NCBI GenBank assembly: GCA_023333565.1
Contig: JAJKFH010002364.1
Coordinates: 496,001 to 560,000, forward strand
From: Puffinus mauretanicus
Lineage: Eukaryota; Chordata; Aves; Procellariiformes; Procellariidae
Reading direction: 5' to 3'
DNA: 64,000 nucleotides
Shown: piece after piece, positions 27,001 through 34,378 of the stretch
Numbering within the stretch: position 1 is the stretch's first letter
How the letters are laid out: each line of letters opens with the position of its first letter
Notes under the pieces: generated by a model
What the model was told of the DNA's origin: nothing
Databases searched by the model: none
Seen by the model: only the letters and a program-made list of their open reading frames with translations
Translations under genes and position numbers: made by a program

Positions 27001-28418
27001 CGGGTCATGCCACGCAGCTTTCCAGGCAAGGTCAGCATCTCAGTTTGTGAAAACACACATTTTATCGACTGTCCTTAATGCACAAGCCCAAACTGTTTCG
27101 AACAGCCCAAAATACATTTATGGAAACACAGTTCAAAACAATGCCAAAAAGACCAAACGTTACTTCATCCCAAATAAATGCCCCAGAACCGGAGTTCCAT
27201 GTTTGCTCTCTATGGAAATTGCTGTGTACACACAGCAGCTCTAATACACTCGTGTTCCTGGAATTATACGCATTTGTAATTGAGCTTTGCACCTGTATTT
27301 GTACAAGACTACAGCAAACACATTTTTTCTCTGAACCAAACAATAGCAGATTCCACAAAACAGTAAAATAGCACAGTTTGCTCTCAAGTTTGGGCTCAGG
27401 AGCCTCCAAGTTCCCATTTTTAATCCCTGAGCCGCCATTCGCTTCCTGCATGGCCTTGGGTAAATCACTTCAGCTGTCTCACCATTCCCTCCCACTCCAT
27501 CAATAAACACTGCATTACCTCCATCTCAGGGATTTCGCAAGGTTTAAATGTCTCATGTTTATAGCGCGCTTCGGCCATCTAGCCCGCCCGCGCAAGGGCT
27601 CAACATCAGCTGTAAAACACAGACAAGACTTAGGAGGCCGTGTTTACTTCCTGCTAAAGAGTGGCTTTATCCTGAACGCTTCCAAACCTAGCCACATCAA
27701 AAGAAAACAACTTAAGTGACTTAGGAGAACAAAAAAAAAAAAAAAAGAAAATAAGTAAGAGGGGGAAAAAAGAAAACAGGGCAGCCCTGCTGTTTATTCC
27801 CCCTGGGGGTGACTAACCCCACGGTAACTCAACAGAAGGCACGGCCACGCTGACCAGGGTCACGCCGTGCCTGCCGACCGGGGACAGGCACTCCTCTTCA
27901 GCAGCGCACGGAAGGCAGGCGAGGTCCGGGAGGGCCGATACCTCTTCTTACCTTTTAACTTTTCCCTGCCAGAAACGCACACAAGGCTCCGACTGCAGGG
28001 GGGTGAGGGGGGCAGGCCTCCAGCTCAGCCCCCGCCTCAGCAGACAGACCTGCCCCGGGCCGGCCATAAGCGGGGTGGGAACCCCCCGGGAGCAGGGAGC
28101 GCCGTTCAGCCCCGAGGCTGAGGAGTGGGGGGGGTCTCCCTGGGGGGGGGGAGGGGGAGGGCAGTCCACAAAGGCCCAAATCTCTGGGCCTTTTAACCCC
28201 GGAGGAAGGAGCCGGGCCCCGTCTCCTCAGGGAAGGGGTAGGGGGAGGAGCGGGGGGGGGGGGGGTCTCCACGTACTCTCGGTCTGGAGGATCTCCCGGC
28301 GCAGCCCGCCCGCGTACTGGATGAGCTCTTCCAGGCTGCGCTCGCAGAGCTGCCCGTAGCCCGAGAACTTCTGCAGCACCTTCTCCAGCTCCCGCTCCAC
28401 CGTCACGCACTGGTCCAT
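3029..28418 (-). CDS. RMND5A: RMND5A, E3 ubiquitin ligase subunit of the CTLH complex (nine coding exons, complete)
   Basis: Coding exons, in transcript order, are 28418-28277, 23636-23494, 16361-16227, 16055-15955, 10681-10515, 9762-9597, 6943-6841, 4646-4492 and 3092-3029. They total 1176 nt, or 391 codons plus stop, with every junction GT-AG and in phase. The length equals the vertebrate RMND5A length I know. The protein has a LisH motif near residues 114-146, a CTLH/CRA region from about 153, and a C-terminal Gid-type RING at about 336-377 (C336, C354, H356, C374, C377 visible). In the family, RMND5A pairs with MAEA to form the catalytic RING pair of the CTLH (GID) E3 ligase, in cytoplasm and nucleus. 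The start is the ATG at 28418, which has G at -3 and G at +4. The promoter is a CpG island shared with no other gene, and RNF103 diverges 5.7 kb away. RMND5B is the paralogue alternative, but residue identity and synteny favour RMND5A. Confidence 0.96.
3093..4491 (-). other. RMND5A: RMND5A intron 8
   Basis: Spliced GT-AG intron of 1.4 kb. It holds pyrimidine-rich and AT-rich sequence and a short CACCCC-type run near 3670-3690. I see no gene or recognisable mobile element. Confidence 0.85.
4492..4646 (-). CDS. RMND5A: RMND5A coding exon 8 (RING, first half)
   Basis: Encodes residues 320-370 and two bases of Lys371. It carries RING ligands C336 (in FACPIL) and C354/H356 (in LVCGH). The donor is GTAAGT and the acceptor TTTCACAG. 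Confidence 0.94.
4647..6840 (-). other. RMND5A: RMND5A intron 7
   Basis: Intron of 2.2 kb. On the plus strand, two TATA-like boxes (6280-6287 and 6342-6348) lie in a segment that could be part of an LTR or an unclassified repeat. A G-run is at about 4999-5007. No coding content is visible. Confidence 0.8.
6841..6943 (-). CDS. RMND5A: RMND5A coding exon 7
   Basis: Completes Ser285 and encodes residues 286-319 ([20 protein letters not shown] through WNQKDELP). The acceptor is TTCCGCAG and the donor GTGAGT. The exon is too short to stand out as an open frame and was placed by splice sites, phase and family sequence. Confidence 0.93.
6944..9596 (-). other. RMND5A: RMND5A intron 6
   Basis: Intron of 2.65 kb, AT-rich, with two adjacent A-runs at 7861-7890 and another near 8843. 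No gene, RNA gene or clear mobile element is recognised. Confidence 0.8.
9597..9762 (-). CDS. RMND5A: RMND5A coding exon 6 (CRA region)
   Basis: Encodes the end of codon 230 through residue 284 and two bases of Ser285. It includes [20 protein letters not shown] and the helix [17 protein letters not shown]. The donor is GTATGC. Confidence 0.95.
9763..10514 (-). other. RMND5A: RMND5A intron 5
   Basis: Intron of 752 nt with an A-run near 10329. The plus-strand open frame crossing it also runs antisense through exon 6 and shows no protein-family features. Confidence 0.85.
10515..10681 (-). CDS. RMND5A: RMND5A coding exon 5 (CTLH/CRA)
   Basis: Completes Glu174, encodes residues 175-229 ([20 protein letters not shown] onward) and gives the first base of Asp230. 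The donor is GTAAGT. It carries the CTLH-CRA helices that hold the ligase subunits together. Confidence 0.95.
11252..11272 (-). repeat. Short CR1-like 3' end tag
   Basis: The plus strand reads ATCATAGAATCATTTAGG, the reverse complement of the repeated TGATTCTATGAT end common in avian CR1 and related retroelements. Only about 20 nt are clear, so this is a degraded remnant at best. Confidence 0.35.
12057..12246. repeat. T/G-rich low-complexity tract
   Basis: About 190 nt made almost only of T and G on the plus strand, with repeated GGTTTTTT and GTTTGGG blocks, ending in two G-runs split by one C. In the RMND5A transcript it is CA- and A-rich. Its six-frame open reading frames are pure low complexity and not genes. 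Confidence 0.85.
14951..14978. repeat. CAAA-type short tandem repeat
   Basis: A-rich run containing consecutive CAAA units, inside RMND5A intron 4. Confidence 0.7.
15955..16055 (-). CDS. RMND5A: RMND5A coding exon 4 (CTLH start)
   Basis: Encodes residues 141-173 and two bases of Glu174, from [14 protein letters not shown] through KVRVLRPAL, the start of the CTLH region. The acceptor is TTTTTTCAG and the donor GTGAGT. Confidence 0.95.
16227..16361 (-). CDS. RMND5A: RMND5A coding exon 3 (LisH motif)
   Basis: Encodes residues 96-140 as 45 whole codons. It contains most of the LisH dimerisation motif ([19 protein letters not shown]). The donor is GTAACG, and the intron to exon 4 is only 171 nt. 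Confidence 0.95.
19726..19743. repeat. CA microsatellite
   Basis: Short (CA)n run preceded by two CGCA units, in RMND5A intron 2. Confidence 0.75.
23136..23160. repeat. GA microsatellite
   Basis: Pure (GA)n for 25 nt, followed by CGCGC, in RMND5A intron 2 about 330 nt from exon 2. Its length is probably polymorphic. Confidence 0.9.
23494..23636 (-). CDS. RMND5A: RMND5A coding exon 2
   Basis: Completes codon 48 (Asn) and encodes residues 49-95, including the [20 protein letters not shown] run typical of the family. The acceptor is TTGTCTAG and the donor GTATTT. The exon ends on a full codon. Confidence 0.95.
23637..28276 (-). other. RMND5A: RMND5A intron 1
   Basis: Intron of 4.6 kb. The distal part is AT-rich. 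A MIR-like SINE lies at about 27440-27575 and an A-run near 27730. The last 400 nt toward exon 1 are GC-rich CpG island with long G-runs on the plus strand. Confidence 0.8.
27440..27575 (-). mobile_element. MIR-like SINE remnant
   Basis: The plus strand reads like the reverse complement of MIR. CCTTGGGTAAATCACTT matches the 'accttgggcaagtcactt' core, and further on ATTACCTCCATCTCAGGG then GGTTTAAATG match the MIR 3' part. It is a decayed tRNA-derived amniote SINE, in the same orientation as RMND5A. Confidence 0.55.
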
Positions 28419-29240
28419 AGCGGCCGGCACCGGGCCGCGCTCCTCCTCCTCCGGGCCCCCCTCTCTGCCCGGGCCCCCCTGCCTGCCCGCCCCACCCTCG
28501 CCGCCCTCCGCCAGCACCGTCCCGCCGGCACGGCCCAGCCCGGCCCGGCCCGGCGCGCCGCTCGCTCCCAACTTCCCCGTCTCCTCAGGCTGCGGCAGTT
28601 GTGCGCAGGCAGCGCCGCGGACAGGCGGGGACCTCAGAGACGCTTGGCACAGGCAGCCCCGTGGACACCTTAGCCGGGGACCTCCCCGCAGCCCGCGAAG
28701 GGAGGGGCAGCGATTATTACTCAGGCGGCGCGGTGGCCAGCCCTTGACTGCCGGCGGGACGAGGCCGGGGATCGGGTTACTTCTACCGGTGCCCCGCGGT
28801 CCGGAGTGGCCTCGGAGGAGGTCCCGGGCAACGCTGGGCTTTAGGCTTTTCGGTTAGGTGGCCCATGGGGCGGGCGGTGGGGAAATCAGCTTGGGGAGAG
28901 GGAGGTGTTACGGCTCAGGCAAGAAGGTGGACAGCTAAGAGCGGGGGCCTGAGGGGGCCGCTGTTGCCATGGCGACGTGGAGGCCGGTGGGGGTGCCCGG
29001 GGAGGCGGCGGGGCCGGGTCGGGGCTGGCGGCTCCCCGGGCTGCCCCGGCCCCGCAGGAGGCTTCGGAGGGCCGGGACGGCTCCTCTCGCTCCCAAGGCT
29101 GCGCGACGCCCTGGGCGGGCGTCTGGTTGCGCGCAGCAGCTGGGAGGCGGAAGGCCGAAGCCTGCGCTAGGGTCGATGGGGTGGGTGTAGTGTCAGCGCT
29201 GAGGTAAATCCCGGGCGGCGGGGGGCCGAGCGCAGTAGTG
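27860..29240. promoter_or_regulatory. RMND5A: RMND5A CpG-island promoter
   Basis: A dense G+C stretch with many CpG dinucleotides spans exon 1 and its upstream side, against AT-rich flanks. No TATA box is evident. Long G-runs on the plus strand lie at 28252-28265 and around 28130-28165. An RFX X-box-like palindrome GTTGCCATGGCGAC lies at 28963-28976. The transcription start site is not determinable from sequence. Confidence 0.8.
28277..28418 (-). CDS. RMND5A: RMND5A coding exon 1
   Basis: Encodes residues 1-47, beginning [15 protein letters not shown], plus the first base of codon 48. The donor is GTACGT, and a 14-base C-run (coding strand) starts 11 nt into the intron. The exon sits inside a CpG island. 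Confidence 0.93.
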
Positions 29241-30235
29241 TGGCACCTGAGGTAGAAGGGGGTTCACTTCCAGTCAGGCTGTGGGGAACGCACCTCGCAG
29301 CTCCCTTAAACATTTCACAAGTACATACCGAAGAGCGACTTTAAACAGAGTCAGGGCTGCATTAAGAAGCCTGGCGTGCCGGAAACGGAACATTTAGCCT
29401 GTCATTAGGTCATTAACTCGGTCAGTAAACTTCGTCTTGAGTTTTATGTTGACTTACAGACTGAAGTCATGCATCTGACTGGCAAGTGTCTTGTAAAAGC
29501 GTGCTTGAAAGAAATGTCTCAGCTCGAATACCACTTGCTTAACATACTCCCACTTCAATATGGAAATGGCAGCACAAACCAGATATGACCCTGTGTTTTC
29601 TGCAGCACAGTACAACAAAAGGTCCTAATAAACTCGCACAAAGTTGACTGCAAAACCAGCATTTGGTCTGAGTCTGGGACAATGTTGCTTCATCTGTGCC
29701 CATACTGCTGGAACAGGACAAAAAAAATTGAGAAATTTGTGTTCTCGTAAGAATACATGACTTGTAGATGCTTACAAGTCACTGTCATTCTGTCAGATTT
29801 AGGCCCAAACTGTTGCTTTTGTTTGTATTCGTGCTCATTATACAATCATAGATGATGTTTTAAAGACATGCACATATAGTCTCATTTCTTAGGTCATCAG
29901 CACACTGGTTTAATTTGTTAAGTTCTTTACTGCTATGGGTTCCTTGGTCATCTCAGCACATTCAAGCAAGGTCTCCTGATTTTGTGGGGTTTTGGTCATT
30001 AAACAGAGCCTATCTTCTCCAGGGGGCAACAAACAGTTTTTCACTGTTAGAAAAAAAGACCAACTGCCTAGGAAAAAAGTGTCTTATATTTCAAGCTTTA
30101 ATTAAGGTATTCTGCTCCTGTAAGTTGTTTTGGCCTTGATGGATGTATGTTTCTGTGCTGTTGACCACTGCATGTTTCTAGGCAAGGAACATTGCCACAG
30201 GAGAGGAAGGGGTGACTAACAGATAAAACTGTAGA

Positions 30236-30345
30236 CTGTGTAAAGCCCTGAGCAACCTGCTCTGGTGTCGCAGCTGATCCTGCGTTGAGCAGGAGGTTGG
30301 ACTTCATAACCTCCTGAGGTCCTGTCCAACCTGAATTACTGTCTG
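30236..30345 (+). mobile_element. CR1 LINE 3' end fragment
   Basis: Contains the CR1 terminal motif order: CCCTGAGCAACCTGCTCT, then GAGCAGGAGGTTGGACTT, then CCTCCTGAGGTCCTGTCCAA. These match the widely known avian CR1 3' UTR. It is 5'-truncated to about 110 nt. Confidence 0.85.
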
Positions 30346-33300
30346 AGTCACTACTGGATCACGTTGGGATTACTTCACCCAAACAGCCAGTGCTTTAGGT
30401 GAGGTGTCAAATATTGGCCATTGTATTACAGAATAACACCTATATATTAAATCTACTTATGTTCGGCCACTTGTAGATAGTAGGAAACATCTGATTTAAA
30501 ATTCCTCTACATACAACAAAATAGCGTCTGGGCTGCTGTTGTCTTGCTTTGAGACTCTCGTACAGGCTTGTTGGTTTATTTAATAAATATCAGATAATGA
30601 CAAGTAGTCACGGTTTCATATCACGCATAAAAATGTGTTGAGATGCACCTATGTTGTTTAAAAAGTACATCAAGAGACTGTTAGTGAACTCCTGATAATT
30701 GTATTTACAGAGTTGGCTGGCTCTTGGGAAAACTGGGTTTCAGGTAATTTAAATATTAGTTTGCTGAAATTTATCTTGATGTATGGCGATATTAAAACTG
30801 TCTAAAAAAAAGGGTATGATAATATTTTAACATGGTAAGGGATTGAATTTAGATTTTCAATCCTTGGTTTTACTGCCTTCAAAATGACAATACTTTTCTT
30901 AATGTCCCCCATAGAAGTCTGGAAAGTGGATTATTGTCCGTATTCCCAGGCTGCACAGGCAGCAACTGCTCGTAGGAGAGGATGGGGGAGGAGAGGGAAT
31001 CCTTGCCATTTATCAACAGACAGCAGAGACTTCAGGTTTGGCTGTCTGACAAGAAAAGATGGCTGTCCCAGTTCTTGAGATTTGGTCTCATTCTCTCGTA
31101 AATCATAGTAAAATATTTTTGCTGCCAAAATTGTTTAAAAGCAGATCCCTGCTTTGGGTTTTTGTTTAAAGGTGGAATTTATATTCTTCATTCTCTTCAC
31201 ATTTGTAATATTTGCTCTATGAGCACAGGACTGACTGACTGATGACTGTTTAATGTTGTTAATTAGGTAGAGTTAACCCTGGGGTCTTTAAAAATGTCAG
31301 CGTGTGTCATCTTTGTCTTCAGCCCAAATGAATTTTAATTCATTGTTAAGATATTCAGATTTTCCAGGTAATTAAAACTCCCTGAAAAATTGTTTGCAGG
31401 TGACATGTCAAAGACATTCTGAGTTGCAACTGGAAACCAACAAAAGACGGTTTTATCTAGAAAATACATTTTCCGGTAGGGTCAGCTTAGTAAGTCAGGG
31501 ATGTGAAGGTAGGGAGGAAAGAGAGGACCAGAGAGCCTGGGAGAGGAACCAAATCAGTTTAGGTTTTGTCTGCCAGTCCTTTGGTCAAATCATCACCCGC
31601 AGTTCTTGGTTGTATCCGTTCCTGCTCTTCATTTGCAGCTCTGCCCCTGTCCGGTCTCGCTGCCTGGGTGCTTCTGTGTTGGTAGCTGCTTTGCTTTTGG
31701 TTGTTCTGGGGGGTTTTGAGTAGTGGTTTGAAACATCATTTTTGCTTTCTTGAAACAACTCCAGGGTTTTGAGTTTTGGCAGATGATTAGCTTCGTCTCT
31801 GCAGGGGACTCGTCATCAGTTACCACTGGGGAATGTTAAGAATTGATTTAACTCAGCCCATGAGCGTTAGGAAATGACATGTTGGTGACAGCCTCCCCAG
31901 CAGTTGGTGTTGCAAATAGTTTAGCTGTGAGCGTAGAGTCGTAATTGTTGCTAGGTGCTTTCCTGCCGGAGGAAGCGAGGGCATCCCCAAATGAGTTACC
32001 GGGGAGAAACATGGGCATTGGGTAGAGAGGGGTCTGCAGTGCTCATTAAAAACAAACCAACCAACAAAAAACGCCCCCCTCCCCAACAATATGTTTTCTA
32101 ACTAAAGTTAAATACACAAGGTTCCTCTTCAAACACCTAACTCCCATCTCTTCCTCCCACCTATCACTTCACATATGCTTGAGCTGCTCACTTGAAACAA
32201 AAGGCAGGGAAATCAGGCAACTCCTTGTACGTGGGACAAAAGAAATGGGCCTTCACAAAGCTTCTGAAAAAGAACTGTGTTCCCGGGGTGTGTTTTCAGG
32301 GCTCGAGGAGAGCTGCCTCTGGCCCTAATGACAGGTGATGTTAAGCGTGCATGGTATGGAAAGTCCCTGAGCTCTGCCAGCTGTAATAACAAAGCCACTC
32401 TCTTGTTTTTTGCTAAGGGGAAAGGATTCGTCTTATTGATACTTTGCCACTTTCTCATTAGGGAGATGGGCCCTGGCTCTGTCGAAGGGGGAGTTTACCA
32501 AACTGCAGTGGCTTTGAAGGAGAGAGCAGCACCTCAGCCCGGCCTCCCGCGAGCTCCTTCACTGGACGGTGCCTCCGGTACGTTCTGTCCCAGCTGGACC
32601 TCCCACCCAAGGCTCGCTGCAAATCCAGCTGAGCTGCTGAAATCCCTTTGTATTTAATTGAGCAGGATCAGCACAGCTGGGGTTTGCAGTCCACCTCTAA
32701 TCTTTACCACATAAAAATTCTGAAGAATAAAGGTTTATATGACTCCCAGTGCGAGGCGCGCCATTTACCAGGCCATAATGGCTTCGTTTGTGAGCAGCTA
32801 CTTCTGCAATCCCTCCACTCTTCCCCTTTCAAGAAACAAAATGAGCCTGTTGCCGAAGAAAACAGTGTCATGATTTTTTGTCAAGAGGCCGCAGTGGCTG
32901 CGTGCTAACTCGCAAAACAAAACGGGCTGAACCTGGGTTGGTTTTTTTTCCTCCTTTTTAAATCGTATCAGCACACTGAGAACCCTGAGAATATATTTTA
33001 AAGGCCCTGAGGAGTACGGCCATTTAAATGCTTTCTACAGGTCAATATTAGTGTGTCTCTTTGAAATGCGATAGTACAGAATTACTTCAGCGTGTAGACT
33101 CTGGGGGGTTGTCAGTGTTTTTAAAATTAAGCCGTGCTATTTTTGTGCTCATCTGTATGAGTTGGCAATTTTCATGCAAATTATGTATTTTTAAAATAAC
33201 TAAACATACAAAAGAAATGTTGAGTTTCTTTCAGAGGAGAGCCTTCGTCTCAAAGAGTAAGCTTGATTTTAGTGTGTTTTGCAGCAGACTAAACTGTATC

Positions 33301-33986
33301 TTAGCAGCCTAACACTTCTTGTATAGCCTGGGATGATTATTTGTGGATCCACTTAGGCGGGCACGCACTCCAGAGGCTTCCGATGTGGAGAACAGCCCCG
33401 ATGTACACCGTTCTCAGCAGTCGTGGTGCTGCCTGCCGGTTGCCCTTTACCGTCGGTTTAGCACGACAAGCTCCGAGTGCTCGGACGCCAGCGCAAAGCC
33501 GCAGAACCCCAGTGTCAGACGGATCTCGCTGTACGGTTTGCGTTAGCGGCAGCCACGGGCTGGGAGCAGGACCGGGGAGCGGAGGGGTCGTACCTACACC
33601 CGACAGCTTGCGGCAGCCCCAACCCAGTCCGTGGAGCCGTCTTAAAACTGTCCAAACAGGTCGACCCAATTCCGGCTGTGGAAATATTTTTCTTCTCGTG
33701 AAAAACGTCGATCCGGGGTTTGGATCGCCCCGGTAACCGATATCCGAGGTATTTACATATATTTTTTTGCAGCGAGCGCAGCCGCAGGGTCCAAAGTCGC
33801 TGCCGGGGCACGGACGCCGCTGGCATCCGAGCGCGCTGACCCGGGGCCGGCCCGAGGTGCTGAATCACCGCGGGGGGCCGGGGGGGGGGGGCGGTGCCGG
33901 TCGGCGGGGCAGGGCCACGCGCCCCCTCCCGCCTTCCGCCCCGCCCCGCCCGCCGCCGCCGTCCCCGGCTGCACACGTCACTTGTT

Positions 33987-34070
33987 ATGTCTCCGCCGGC
34001 GGCCGCGGCTCCGCCGGGGCGGGGACAGCGGCGGGAGGGAGGCGGGGGGGCCGCGGCCCCGCGGCGCTGA
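33987..34070 (+). CDS. Candidate uORF in RNF103 5' UTR (27 codons)
   Basis: ATG at 33987 with G at -3, in a different frame from RNF103, stopping at TGA 34068-34070, 82 nt before the main ATG. The predicted peptide (MSPPAAAAPPGRGQRR...) is Pro/Ala/Gly/Arg-rich, as expected from CpG-island DNA. It matters only if transcription starts upstream of 33987, and then it could reduce RNF103 translation. Confidence 0.35.
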   Translation: MSPPAAAAPPGRGQRREGGGGAAAPRR

Positions 34071-34152
34071 CAGCCCCCCTCCCCGCCCCGCGGCAGCCCG
34101 GCCTCCGGCGCGGCTCTCCCCGGCCCCGCGGCGGGCAGCCCCCGGCGGGAAG

Positions 34153-34378
34153 ATGTGGGTGAAGCTGTGCTGTTTGCTGCTCTACTTCCTGGCGCTCTTC
34201 GTCCTGGCCAGGGTGTTCGAGGCCGTGGCGTGGTACGAGAGCGGCTTCCTCGCCACGCAGCTGGTGGACCCGGTGGCGCTGAGCTTCAGGAAGCTGCGGA
34301 CCATCCTGGAGTGCCGGGGGCTGGGGCACTCGGGGCTGCCCGAGAAGAAGGATGTGCGGGAGCTGGTGGAGAAGTCAG
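34153..34378 (+). CDS. RNF103: RNF103 coding exon 1
   Basis: Residues 1-75 plus the first base of Gly76. It opens with the hydrophobic MWVKLCCLLLYFLALFVLAR and ends at KKDVRELVEKS. The donor is GTACGC. Confidence 0.94.

Larger units (their letters stand above)
28419..34152. other. Divergent intergenic region between RMND5A and RNF103, including both 5' UTRs
   Basis: 5.7 kb between the two start codons. The ends are CpG islands. The middle (29300-33300) is AT-richer and holds a CR1 3' end at 30236-30345, an ATGCAAAT octamer at 33174-33181 and otherwise unassigned unique sequence. Open frames inside the islands are typical of CpG-rich DNA, and none resembles a known protein. Confidence 0.75.

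Noticed and set aside
27955..28359. Long overlapping frames in several phases across the RMND5A CpG island
   Set aside because: GC-rich DNA has few stop codons. Compositions are Pro/Gly/Arg/Ala, and only the frame coding RMND5A exon 1 is supported.
28419..28571. In-frame open extension upstream of the RMND5A start
   Set aside because: The frame is open for about 51 codons but has no ATG (its 5' codon is TTG), and the sequence is low-complexity Gly/Ala/Arg. The ATG at 28418 matches the family start.
33982..34152. In-frame open extension upstream of RNF103
   Set aside because: It begins at TTG with no in-frame ATG before 34153. The family protein starts MWxKL at 34153.
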